This document shows, one piece after another, positions 17,957-26,296 of a stretch of DNA of 64,000 nucleotides. Made by a program: the position numbers and the translations under genes. Position 1 is the stretch's first letter, and each line of letters starts with the position of its first letter. The notes under the pieces are model-generated. The model had not been told where the DNA came from, did not search any database, and saw nothing but the letters and a program-made list of their open reading frames with translations. Source of the DNA: Rubricoccus marinus (GTDB lineage: Bacteria; Bacteroidota; Rhodothermia; Rhodothermales; Rubricoccaceae); NCBI RefSeq assembly GCF_002257665.1, contig NZ_MQWB01000001.1, positions 2,500,843 to 2,564,842 of the forward strand. Direction: 5' to 3'.

Positions 17957-19048
17957 TTAATCGGACGACTCCTCGTCGGCGTGCTCAGTGGCCTCCGCGC
18001 CGAAGCGCTCTCGGATGGCGAGCAGCCGTCCTGCGGCGCCCCGCGGGACGAGCACAGTCGTATCGGGGCGGTTCTCGCCGCCGAGGCGGAACTTGTAGGA
18101 CTCTGTCCCGCGAAGGAACTCGTAGCGGCTCAGCCCGCCATCTATGGCTCGCTCAATTGAGTTTGTTTTGAGGACTTTACCTGGGGACACCTCGTAGTAA
18201 TCAGGGTCCCACCCCGTCTTGTACTCGTAGAACCCTCCCGCGTACTGGAAGCCCATAAGCCCAGCGCGGATCACCCCGCTGGCATCGGTGAGCGTTGAGA
18301 CCCAGAGTCCGTCGCTGTCGCGGTACCGCCCCTCGCCGATCGCTTGGAGCACGCGGAGCCGCTGCTCGTCGAAGAGGCCGGAGCGCCCGAGGGTTTGCTG
18401 CCTCGCGATGTGGAGCGCACCGATCCCTTTCAGCACGTCGGCCGTGGCCTCCCCGGGTTCGTACCACCGGAGGCTCAGGCCGGCGTCCTCGGCCTTGCGG
18501 CGGTGGCGCCGGTTGTTCTTCCGCGTTTTCCGGCTCCAGAGCGCCTTTACGGCCTCAACATCCGAGAGGTCCGCCACGGGGCAGGTCGCGGTCTTCGTCA
18601 GCGCGCCCTCGACCTCTGGCGGGGCGAGCGGCCCCAGTGATTCCAGCAAGACCGAGCGGCCAGGGCGCGCGCCGAGCGCGGCGTGGAACAGCGCGCGTGC
18701 GAGGTCCTCGGACTCCGCCAGAGGCCCCAGCCGATCGGCCGAGCCCGCGCCCGAGCCCGCGACGCCCAGGTAGGCGAGGGGGAGCGGTGCGTAGCGGTGG
18801 ACGGCCCGCGTGAGTTCGGCGAGGACGAACGTCCCTACCAGTGCGCCGTCGGCGTCGCGCGCCGTCAGGGCGAGAAGGGGCGCCTCTGGCGCGTACGCCT
18901 TCTGCCACGCGCGTACCCACTGCGGGCTTTGGAAGAACGAGCCCCCCACGTTATACACCAGCGCCTCCCACTCGTCGGTGAAGGCTGGCGAGATGGTTTC
19001 CTCAGTGATCTGGAACGTCGGCACGGCGGCTTCGGAGGGGGGCTGCAT
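17957..19048 (-). CDS. FemAB/CelD-like GNAT acyltransferase
   Basis: A 363-residue protein of the CelD/FemAB-like acetyltransferase family. The N-terminal GNAT unit has FTDEWEALVYNVGGSFFQSP and PLAYLGVAGSG. The C-terminal unit has the strongly basic LWSRKTRKNNRRHRRKAEDAGL (family hallmark), MGFQYAGGFYEYKTGWDPDY and the end motif YEFLRGTESYKFRLGGENR. A role in acylating surface-polysaccharide sugars is inferred from context. A 207-bp spacer separates it from the GT4 start downstream, so it may end an operon segment. It differs clearly from the other FemAB-like gene at 2.9-3.8 kb. Confidence 0.78.
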   Translation of the reverse strand: MQPPSEAAVPTFQITEETISPAFTDEWEALVYNVGGSFFQSPQWVRAWQKAYAPEAPLLALTARDADGALVGTFVLAELTRAVHRYAPLPLAYLGVAGSGAGSADRLGPLAESEDLARALFHAALGARPGRSVLLESLGPLAPPEVEGALTKTATCPVADLSDVEAVKALWSRKTRKNNRRHRRKAEDAGLSLRWYEPGEATADVLKGIGALHIARQQTLGRSGLFDEQRLRVLQAIGEGRYRDSDGLWVSTLTDASGVIRAGLMGFQYAGGFYEYKTGWDPDYYEVSPGKVLKTNSIERAIDGGLSRYEFLRGTESYKFRLGGENRPDTTVLVPRGAAGRLLAIRERFGAEATEHADEESSD

Positions 19049-19090
19049 AGAGATGCCGCCGGGTCTCGGGGGAGAGCGGGCGGGCGCTTT

Positions 19091-19681
19091 TTAAGAGGGG
19101 AGGTCGCGCGCCCGAGTCCACGAGCGGCCGAGCACGCGCGTTCGGGTGTACTCGCGGAACGGGCGGAACCCCACTCCTTCGATGGCCCGGCGCGACGGCG
19201 TGTTCGTCATCTTCGTCGCAATAAAGGCCTGCTCGGCGCCAGAGGCCGTGGCGTCGTGAAGCATTTTGCGGATGTTCTCCGCGTAGAGCCCCTGACGGCG
19301 GAACGCTGGCTCGGTGTAGAAGTCCACGAGCATCACGCCCGGCTTGCCCGTCACGAGCACCGCTCCGGCTGAGCGCAGCCGGATCTTGCCCTCGAAGGGC
19401 GTGGCCCACCCCCAGTGGGCAAGGTTGCCGTTGAACGAGACGGTGTAGAACTTGGACCCGGTCCGCGCCCGGTCCTCAACCCGATTGCTAAACGAGGGCG
19501 ACGCCCGAGCAGAGCCGTCGGGTACCGGGGCGTCGTGCGCCGAGGGGTCGTCCACCGCCACGCGAGGCGAGTCCTGCGCGATCTCCGGCGCGGGAAGGTC
19601 TACGACGTAGTAAATGTAGACGACTCGGTGATACAATCGGTCGCGGACCTTCCGCCAGAGCGTTTTGAGGAAGTGTGCCAT
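19091..19681 (-). CDS. GNAT-family acetyltransferase
   Basis: A 196-residue protein from the start chosen at 19681 (MAHFLKTLWRKVRDRLYHR); the ATG at 19783 would overlap the upstream GT4 coding region by 97 bp. The GNAT core is visible as AVLVTGKPGVMLVDFYTEPAFRRQGLYAENIRKMLHD, which includes the acetyl-CoA loop RRQGLY, then AFIATKMTNTPSRRAIEGVGFRPF, the last helix-strand. The basic N-terminus (~50 residues) may bind membrane or partner proteins. It is 5 bp downstream of the GT4 gene, in the same operon. Probable acetylation of an amino sugar; the substrate is unknown. Confidence 0.75.
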   Translation of the reverse strand: MAHFLKTLWRKVRDRLYHRVVYIYYVVDLPAPEIAQDSPRVAVDDPSAHDAPVPDGSARASPSFSNRVEDRARTGSKFYTVSFNGNLAHWGWATPFEGKIRLRSAGAVLVTGKPGVMLVDFYTEPAFRRQGLYAENIRKMLHDATASGAEQAFIATKMTNTPSRRAIEGVGFRPFREYTRTRVLGRSWTRARDLPS

Positions 19682-19686
19682 CCGCG

Positions 19687-20793
19687 TCAGCGAGTGATTT
19701 CTCGGTAGAGGTCTAAAAATGCGTGGACGCTCGCGTCCAAGCTGTACTCGTCGCGCACGAATGCCCGGGCGGCTTCCCCCCACTCAGCAAGCGTCATCGG
19801 CTCTCGGATTAGCCGGAGCACTGCGCCAGAGGCAGCAGCCTCGTCCCCCGCCTCAATGACAGCACCGGTCTCTCCGTCACGGACAGCCTCGCTGACACCG
19901 CCCACGTCGTACGCTACCGTAGGGATCCCTTGGGCGGCCGCCTCAAGAACGACGCCCGGAATCCCTTCCGTCCGGCTGGGAAGCAAGAGGACATCGGCGC
20001 CAGCCATCAAAGCGGGGACGTCCTCGCGAATGCCGAGGATGTGTACGTGAGCAGGAGCGGACCTCTCGACGGCTTCGTAGAGAGGTCCGCCACCCACCAA
20101 CACTAGCCGGACGTCGCGGTCCGATTCCGCACGCACGCGCTCAACAATGCGGATAAGTCCCGCGTGGTTCTTCTCTTCCGAGAAGCTCCCAACGTGCAAC
20201 ACCACAAAGGACCCGGAGGGGACGCCCGCTTCGGTAAGCGCCCGGCGGCCCTCGTCAGCGCGTACCCTTGCTCCCACGTCTACGCCTCGCCGGACCACTC
20301 GGACGACCGCAGGGTCGAGGCCGTACTGGCGGAGGAGATCGTCGCGGCTTGCTGCGCTAACCGCAGCCGTCACGTCGGCCCGTCGGAGCAGCCACCCGGT
20401 CCATGCCCTCTGAGCTCTGTGCCGCACCCAGTCGCTGGAGAGCCCGATGTTGCAATACACCACGGGCACCCGCGTCCGCCCCCACGCCTGCGCAAGCGCG
20501 ACGTATTTCATGACCGCCCCCCCGTTGGCCTGGATCACATCGGGCCGCGTCTCGCGGATGTGCCGAGCGGTCGAGCGGACGATCTCCAAACTCATTGACG
20601 CCAAAGGCCCCGACGTGAGGTCCACGTTTGTGACCTCTGGCGCCAGAGGCTCCACGGGGGGTGCTGCCAAGCCGGCGAAGGAGACCTCGTGCCCGAGGGC
20701 GGCGAGGGCTTCGGAGAGGTCCGAGGCGAAGACTTCAGCCCCTCGCCTCTGGCGGCTTGAGACGAGTTGCGCAATGCGGAGCGCCAGGGGCAT
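19687..20793 (-). CDS. GT4 glycosyltransferase
   Basis: A GT-B family 4 glycosyltransferase of ~368 residues. I chose the ATG at 20793 (MPLALRIAQLVSSRQRRGAEVFA); an ATG at 20841 would add 16 residues. The acceptor domain has QANGGAVMKYVALAQAWG and VVYCNIGLSSDWVRH. The donor domain has VLHVGSFSEEKNHAGLIRI, LVLVGGGPLYEAVE and the EX7E region RTEGIPGVVLEAAAQGIP. A perfect palindrome of two motif copies (about 20637-20652) is read through in frame as Leu-Ala-Pro-Glu residues. This is the last gene with motif copies before the 3.7-kb motif-free island. Sugar specificity is unknown. Confidence 0.9.
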   Translation of the reverse strand: MPLALRIAQLVSSRQRRGAEVFASDLSEALAALGHEVSFAGLAAPPVEPLAPEVTNVDLTSGPLASMSLEIVRSTARHIRETRPDVIQANGGAVMKYVALAQAWGRTRVPVVYCNIGLSSDWVRHRAQRAWTGWLLRRADVTAAVSAASRDDLLRQYGLDPAVVRVVRRGVDVGARVRADEGRRALTEAGVPSGSFVVLHVGSFSEEKNHAGLIRIVERVRAESDRDVRLVLVGGGPLYEAVERSAPAHVHILGIREDVPALMAGADVLLLPSRTEGIPGVVLEAAAQGIPTVAYDVGGVSEAVRDGETGAVIEAGDEAAASGAVLRLIREPMTLAEWGEAARAFVRDEYSLDASVHAFLDLYREITR

Positions 20794-20884
20794 ACGAGAG
20801 CGGGGTCTAAAGGAATATGTCAGGTCACTCTGCGCAGACATTGCAGGCTGCCCCTAACCCTCGGGTACGGGAACAGTGCTGCCC

Positions 20885-21490
20885 TTACAATCCGGTGTAC
20901 TTCTTTATCAGCGCCCGGATCGGCCTCCGTGCCTTCAGGTAATATCGCTTGGCTAGGTTCGGGCTGGGGTTGCTGTGAGGAAAATCCTCCAGGGGTATAG
21001 CCAAACCCAGGTACGTGCAGATCTCCCCCCACCCATGCCCGTTCTCCCAACACATCTCCGCAAAATTATCCCGCCCCCTGAAGTAATCCCTTACCTCTTG
21101 ATTGTGATTCTCATACATTTCTATGTAATCTTTTTTGCCAGAACCCTCGCCCACGAGGCCTCGCACAGACAAACTCATGTCTTTCCCCTTCAGCTTTGCA
21201 TGCCTCCGCAAGCTGTCGTACCAGATGTCGCCACTCTTTCTTGTAGTCAGAATAAATTTGCTATCAGGAAACCTCTCATCAAGCTCCTTATACATAAGAG
21301 CCCAGGGATAGTCCTTGGCAAAATCAAACTTGTCGACCTCGAACAACAAGCGGTCCATCTCACCACTACTGTATAGCTCAAACATGTCATCATCTGAACC
21401 AACTGTCGAATAGCCCAATAGGTGAAAACACTTTCTAAGAGTAGTCGTGCCAGTTCTACCCAGTCCTATCCCAAAAACTTTCTGCTTCAT
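20885..21490 (-). CDS. Sulfotransferase family protein
   Basis: A 201-residue PAPS-dependent sulfotransferase-like protein. The N-terminal P-loop-like motif KVFGIGLGRTGTTTLRKCF (residues 4-22) binds the 5'-phosphosulfate. RFPDSKFILTTRKSGDIWYDSL (about 73-94) provides the 3'-phosphate-binding Arg/Ser. It has a basic C-terminus (YLKARRPIRALIKKY). It likely sulfates a carbohydrate of the glycan; the acceptor is unknown. The sequence is visibly AT-richer than its surroundings, with no GCCTCTGGCG motif, which suggests recent transfer. It has ~200 bp of upstream non-coding DNA and is probably expressed on its own. Confidence 0.83.
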   Translation of the reverse strand: MKQKVFGIGLGRTGTTTLRKCFHLLGYSTVGSDDDMFELYSSGEMDRLLFEVDKFDFAKDYPWALMYKELDERFPDSKFILTTRKSGDIWYDSLRRHAKLKGKDMSLSVRGLVGEGSGKKDYIEMYENHNQEVRDYFRGRDNFAEMCWENGHGWGEICTYLGLAIPLEDFPHSNPSPNLAKRYYLKARRPIRALIKKYTGL

Positions 21491-21692
21491 GCCCGGATCG
21501 GATTTATAATTTTAAGTCGGGGTCCCGGCAACCTTCAGCCGAGTAAGAGACGGGTGACGAGATGCGGAATATAATAGCCACTCAGACTACTGAGCCCGTC
21601 AAGCATGAGGAAACGCTTTTGCCGATCAGCAGGAAACAACCGATTGGCCGCCTGCCCAACGCTCCGCCCTGATGGCTATGTGCGCGGGCGGT

Positions 21693-22622
21693 TCAGGGAC
21701 GCCCTAGAGCTTGGTGCACCGCAGGATGTAAGCCGCTTAGCGTGACCCGTAGCCGTTCCAATGATGCGGTCGCGTCGATGCGTAGGCGAGAAATCCGGAG
21801 AGGATCCGGTATCGGGCTCCGCGCCATACGGTGATCGAACAGAAACGCTGCTCGAAAGCCGCATGCTTCAGCTGCTTCTCGAACTCTAGGGTCATGGTCC
21901 CCATTGGGATACGCGAGCGCGCGCGGAGCATGGCCCAACACCTGAGCCAGCTCGCGCTGCGACGTAGCCAGTTCTTCTCGGATCGTATGTGTTGAGCACT
22001 CGTGGAGGCACGGGTGCGTCATCGTGTGGTTGCCGACTTCGACCCCGCTGCGCTCAAGTTCCACGAGTTCGGACCGACGTAACTGCAGCATCCGAGGCGC
22101 AGGCTCTCGCGCCGTACGCCTTAGCGATTCGATAGCAAGAAGGCGCTTCGAGTTCGAGATCCTCTTAAGCGTTCGAACCACCCCGAATGGGGACTCCCGA
22201 GGGTCGATAATGTCAGCCCGCCCCCCTCTGCGAACTAGGTCTTCGACTTCGTCCCACCAAAATGGCGCGTCTGTGTCTAATAGGCCGGCAACGACAAACG
22301 CTGCGGCTGGAATCTGCCTTTCAAGCAGGATCGGCGCGGCGACTTCTAGCACACTTCGGTCGCCGTCATCGAACGTTACCAGAACGGCGCGGGGGGGCAG
22401 CGGCGTCTTGTTCTCAATAGCGTGGATGATGTGGTCTAAGGAAACCGGGCGGCGAAGCTCGCGAACTAGGTCCATCTGGCGCGCAAACTGCGCGCCGTCT
22501 TCGACGCTATGGTACGCGAGAACAGCTAGGTCTCCCCGTGTCCGCCATCGGTGCGCGGCCTGGAACGGAGAGCGTGCAAGCGCGCTGTCGATCGTCTTCG
22601 ATAGTCTCGCAGATCCCATCAT
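21693..22622 (-). CDS. Polysaccharide deacetylase (NodB-fold)
   Basis: A ~309-residue carbohydrate esterase 4 protein, starting at the ATG at 22622 (MMGSARLSKTIDSAL), which overlaps the upstream sulfotransferase stop by 4 bp; an ATG at 22808 would overlap that gene by 190 bp. LAVLAYHSVEDG, AVLVTFDDGDRSV (catalytic Asp and metal Asp), VEVGNHTMTHPCLHE (metal His-x3-His) and ALAYPNGDHDPRV are the canonical motifs in order. No signal peptide is visible. It probably removes an N-acetyl group from a lipid-linked or nucleotide sugar. It lies in the motif-poor island and probably came with the two sulfotransferases. Confidence 0.87.
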   Translation of the reverse strand: MMGSARLSKTIDSALARSPFQAAHRWRTRGDLAVLAYHSVEDGAQFARQMDLVRELRRPVSLDHIIHAIENKTPLPPRAVLVTFDDGDRSVLEVAAPILLERQIPAAAFVVAGLLDTDAPFWWDEVEDLVRRGGRADIIDPRESPFGVVRTLKRISNSKRLLAIESLRRTAREPAPRMLQLRRSELVELERSGVEVGNHTMTHPCLHECSTHTIREELATSQRELAQVLGHAPRALAYPNGDHDPRVREAAEACGFRAAFLFDHRMARSPIPDPLRISRLRIDATASLERLRVTLSGLHPAVHQALGRP

Positions 22623-23488
22623 TGTACTCGTCCGCGGAGCCGGGCGAGCGCTTGCTGGCCCACGCGAAACGCGCGGGTCGCGTTGGAGTAAATAGCCCAC
22701 CCTGCCCTCGGCGGATTGATCATTGATGGCCTGTCGTACCCAAACCTCTCCCCCATGCGGAGCACGGCTTCGGAGGGTTGGTACCCAAAGCGGCTGTCCT
22801 CTCGCCACTTCTGGACGGACCGCGTGTGGAGCCTTGAATCTGGTTCTTGCCCAACACCCAGCGCGAATGCCACGAGAGAGTCGAGTTCGGCCGGATCCGA
22901 AGCGATGTCCTCGTACCGAACGACCCGTAGCGAGTCTCCCATGTCGTCCTTAAATCTCAACAGGTTTCCGTAAGCTCGGACCCACTCACGCTCTCTGACT
23001 TCGGGTACGTAGCGCCAGCGGCTCCACATTGAGTAGAGCGTGTCGACAGGGTTGCGCACAAGCCCGACAAAACGGAACTCCACGTCGCTCAGTTCGCAAG
23101 AGGCCCTCCGCATCAGCGAGAGCGCGGAGCGTGAGTGGAGGTGATGCGGTGACTTTTCGAACAGCGCAGGCGCATATGCTTCGCACAACGCCCGCCACCC
23201 ATCCAACACAAGCGCCTCATGATCTGAAGGAATGGAAAAACCAGGAACGTTTTCCCTCAGGAGATACTCTAGTTCCGCCCGCGCACGGCTCCGGGTATAC
23301 GGGACGTCACGGCTATACCGCATGGCAGGTTGTTCCATCTCCAATACGGCAGCCGCTTTCATCCAGTATAGCGTCTCCTCCTCCATATGCGGAGTACTGC
23401 CTAGCGTCCGCGCACCAGCGCGAAGAAACTCACGCTGAACGGCGCTGGAGCCGGAGGACTTATCTGATAGGAGGATTATGGAGGTCAT
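22619..23488 (-). CDS. Sulfotransferase family protein
   Basis: A 289-residue sulfotransferase-like protein. The start SIILLSDKSSGSSAVQREFL (residues 3-22) is the 5'-phosphosulfate loop, and VEFRFVGLVRNPVDTLYSMWSRW (about 138-160) carries the 3'-phosphate-binding Arg and Ser. LRVVRYEDIASDPAELDSLVAFAL is the conserved third element. It is coupled by 4-bp overlaps to the deacetylase downstream and to the GT8 gene upstream (23485-23488). With the sulfotransferase at 20.9 kb it predicts sulfate esters on the glycan. No motif copies are present. Confidence 0.83.
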   Translation of the reverse strand: MTSIILLSDKSSGSSAVQREFLRAGARTLGSTPHMEEETLYWMKAAAVLEMEQPAMRYSRDVPYTRSRARAELEYLLRENVPGFSIPSDHEALVLDGWRALCEAYAPALFEKSPHHLHSRSALSLMRRASCELSDVEFRFVGLVRNPVDTLYSMWSRWRYVPEVREREWVRAYGNLLRFKDDMGDSLRVVRYEDIASDPAELDSLVAFALGVGQEPDSRLHTRSVQKWREDSRFGYQPSEAVLRMGERFGYDRPSMINPPRAGWAIYSNATRAFRVGQQALARLRGRVQ

Positions 23489-24307
23489 ACTGCGGACGAG
23501 GCGGTCTCAATACGCATGGAGGCGTCGGCACTCTTCCACAATGCTATTTCCTCCTTAAACCTCCACCGCAGCAACCTGTCTTTGGCGTGGAGATACACCT
23601 TTGAGGAGGTCTTCTCCACGAGGAGACCACGCCCAATTGCCCAAGGCTTTATTTTAGTGAAATGCATAAATTTAACGCCGCTTTTCATAATATCACTATA
23701 CATTTTCTTGTTTATATGTTTGTTTGAGATAATAAGATTCCACTTGGGATGAAGACACTCAACTGGAACACTATCGTCATTAAGATATTTGTTTATGACA
23801 GCCTGATCAGCAAAGTGACCAAACCTCATACCCCTCAACGTTTTTACTAAATTGCCAAACGTTTCCTTACATGGCCGCAACACCATAACGCCCGTGTTAA
23901 ACATCATCCTTTGACCCACAGACGCCCCTACATTTTGCCCGTAATCTGGAGCCATTGCCCAAGGCTCGATATGTTCGAGAGGGCGCAGATCTCCAAGACA
24001 CAACATATCAGCGTCTAGGTATACTAATTTTTCGTACTCGTCAAGGCCGAACAGGTAAAGCTTGTTCATATTGAACATCTTTTTTGCATTAAGACCAGTC
24101 CCGGCCCCCAAACCATCCAACTTGTCCAGGTTTATAACCCTAACCCCGGGTAACTGTCTGAGAGTACTCTCATTATTTGCAGACAGCCCACGAGAAAGTA
24201 CGACGAGCTTGAAACTTTCTAGCTGAGAGTTATATATTATACTTTTGTACAGACATAATATACCTGGAAAAAAACAGATCATTCGTATAACTAGCGAACG
24301 TAATCAT
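23485..24307 (-). CDS. GT8-family glycosyltransferase interrupted by a frameshift in a T7 tract
   Basis: The frame from 24282 to 23485 encodes a GT8 transferase body: PGILCLYKSIIYNS, KLVYLDADMLCLGDL (DxD motif binding Mn and donor), FNTGVMVLRPC, FADQAVINKYL and VKFMHFTKIKPW. It lacks the family's first beta strand. That strand, MITFASYTNDLFF, lies just upstream in another frame, starting at an ATG at 24307 that overlaps the previous gene's TAA (TAATG). The two frames meet in a run of seven T (24274-24268 on the minus strand); six T would give one continuous ~273-residue protein. As written, the coupled start yields a ~24-residue peptide. The cause may be phase variation, a recent mutation or a sequence error. 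The gene is AT-rich and has no motif copies. Confidence 0.75.
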
Positions 24308-25500
24308 TACTTTTTACCCCCACTGCTCTGCAGAGTTGCCCGATTCGGTTCCTCCGCCACTATGCCTATATGCGCAGGCCTAGTATGTAAGGCCTCTGAC
24401 GTCACTACGGCGAAGTTCGGGAGCTGAACGTTCATCCTCAGGTAGTCGTACACGTCTTCGATCCCAGGCCGTATAGCCTCTGGCATATACGGAAACGCAA
24501 TGTCGAGAGCGAGAACATCGCATCTTCCACCGAAGAGCATGGCAGCATTCGGCAGGAATGAGGAGTAGAACCCGATCACGTGGCGGGGAACGACCCCACG
24601 GTGCGCGAGGGCGACCTCCAACGCCTCTGGCGGCCGCCACGTCCTGCATCCTAGTGCAGACTCAATAGCCGCGATGACGCTCGCGCTTTCTTTCCCATGG
24701 GGGACGTAGGTGATGGGGGTACGGGCCCATTCCTGAATGCCCTCAAGGTGTGTAATGTAGTCATCAAGGTCTATCCAACCGTAGTCGACGTATGGCCCCC
24801 CAATGATGAGCGCCTCATTTGCGGTCGTCACAGACCTGAGTTTCGCCCCCAGAACGGAGTACTCATTGTGTCGGAGTGTCCACGACGGGGGTAGATCTAC
24901 GTCGTAAATGGTGAACAGCGTTCCACGTGTGGGGTACCGCGTATCCAGCCGCAAGCCTTTTTCTACCACTCTGGCCAAGACACTTTGTATGGGTTGGTCT
25001 CGGAGCCGCTGGGCAACGACGATGGTAGCCGTCCCGTCATCGATCAATACCAACTCGGCAGGGTCGAGCGCGTTGGCGACATGGCGGAGCCTACGGTCCA
25101 AGATGTTACCGAGAACTAAGCGTCCGCCCTTTAGGTCTGGTGGCAGCAACTGCGCGAACATCCGGACGTGGTCAACCGTTCGGCTCGCTCGGCCTAAGGC
25201 AGAGCGGCCGAGCCACCGGCTCAGCCTCCCGATGTCCCTTCCGTAGGAATACCACCGCACGTCCCCCCACGGTTCTTTGGGTTCCCCAAGCCGTATGCGC
25301 ATCGCCTCTGGCGCTACGAGGAGGGAGGACTCGAAGGAGAACCCAAGCGAGGCCGCGGCCTCTACGACGTTGATGTACTGCATGCGCGTAGACGCGATGC
25401 AGACCGTCTCGAACTGAAGGGGGGGGGAGATAGGCAACGGTTTCAAAGGGGCAACTCGGGTACGGAAGAGATCACCACGCGGTCCACCCTCCGTCCACAA
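24307..25500 (-). CDS. Polysialyltransferase-like glycosyltransferase
   Basis: A 397-residue protein resembling the bacterial alpha-2,8-polysialyltransferase/CMP-sialic acid-using families. ETVCIASTRMQYINVVEAA (31-49) is the first strand and helix, LVLIDDGTATIVV a central loop, TPITYVPHGKES the conserved H-G-K/CMP-site-like segment, and HVIGFYSSFLPNAAMLFG the last conserved block. It directly follows the CMP-legionaminate genes, so transfer of legionaminic acid from CMP-Leg is a strong contextual inference. The family call is mine, by pattern only. It overlaps the SDR gene upstream by 29 bp, and its TAA overlaps the ATG of the GT8 gene. Three motif copies mark it as more resident than the island below. 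Confidence 0.62.
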   Translation of the reverse strand: MWTEGGPRGDLFRTRVAPLKPLPISPPLQFETVCIASTRMQYINVVEAAASLGFSFESSLLVAPEAMRIRLGEPKEPWGDVRWYSYGRDIGRLSRWLGRSALGRASRTVDHVRMFAQLLPPDLKGGRLVLGNILDRRLRHVANALDPAELVLIDDGTATIVVAQRLRDQPIQSVLARVVEKGLRLDTRYPTRGTLFTIYDVDLPPSWTLRHNEYSVLGAKLRSVTTANEALIIGGPYVDYGWIDLDDYITHLEGIQEWARTPITYVPHGKESASVIAAIESALGCRTWRPPEALEVALAHRGVVPRHVIGFYSSFLPNAAMLFGGRCDVLALDIAFPYMPEAIRPGIEDVYDYLRMNVQLPNFAVVTSEALHTRPAHIGIVAEEPNRATLQSSGGKK

Positions 25501-26296
25501 TCAGATTTTGACCCGTCACGTAGCTGGAAGCGTCTGAGCATAGATAGATCAGCGCCCCTACCATCTCTTCCGGCCTACCCATCCGGCCCATCGGCGTTCG
25601 CGCCGCGTAGTTCGATGTGAAGGCCTCGTTCTGACCGCTTTCCACCCCTCCAGGCGTGAGGGAGTTCACGCGGATGCCATGCTGCGCCCACGTCGTCGCG
25701 AGGTAGCGAGTCAGGGACACTACGCCCCCTTTCGACGCCGCGTACACCGCCGGAGTGTTGATCTCTTGCCCGAGGTATTGGGACCCCTCATAGATCCGGC
25801 TATCTGGCCCTACCACCCCGTAGATAGACGCCGTTTGCACGATGGCTCCGCCGGCCCCCTGCGCTATCATCTGGCGGCCAACGGCGCGGGCCATCCAGAA
25901 CAAACCGTCCAGGTTGACGCTCATGATCTTTCTCCACTCCTCTACTGCGTAATCCTCCGTCGGCGCGAAAAATGCTTCTAAGTCGTTAGACTTTGACGCA
26001 GCATTGTTATGGAGGATGTCAACGCGTCCTAACTCGCTCGCTACGAGTCGAACCGTGTCGTCCACGGCGGCAGGGTCACTCACATCACAGCCCACCCCTA
26101 CCGTTCGGACACCGAAACGCTCCCGCAGAGAATGAGCCGCCTCAATGGCGGCTTCCTCCTGAAGATCGACCACCGCCACTGATGCGCCGTATTCAGCGAG
26201 GCCTGCGCAAAAGTGCGTACCGAGCAACCCGCTCCCGCCGGTTACGAGTGCCACTTTGCCGGTCAGGTCGAATAGTCCTCGATAAGATTCAGTCAT
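25472..26296 (-). CDS. ptmA: SDR-family oxidoreductase (PtmA-like)
   Basis: A classical short-chain dehydrogenase of ~274 residues from the ATG at 26296 (MTESYRGLFDLTGKVALVT); the ATG at 26362 would overlap legF further. TGGSGLLGTHFC is the NAD(P) glycine motif, DILHNNAAS the NNAG-like motif, and TASIYG with YAASKGG the catalytic Ser and Tyr-x3-Lys, with an insert (about YEGSQYLGQEINTP) between them. YVTGQNLIVDGGW closes the domain. Position and likeness match C. jejuni PtmA (Cj1332), required for legionaminate-modified flagella and thought to help supply the amino-sugar precursor. The exact reaction is not settled. Confidence 0.85.
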   Translation of the reverse strand: MTESYRGLFDLTGKVALVTGGSGLLGTHFCAGLAEYGASVAVVDLQEEAAIEAAHSLRERFGVRTVGVGCDVSDPAAVDDTVRLVASELGRVDILHNNAASKSNDLEAFFAPTEDYAVEEWRKIMSVNLDGLFWMARAVGRQMIAQGAGGAIVQTASIYGVVGPDSRIYEGSQYLGQEINTPAVYAASKGGVVSLTRYLATTWAQHGIRVNSLTPGGVESGQNEAFTSNYAARTPMGRMGRPEEMVGALIYLCSDASSYVTGQNLIVDGGWTAW

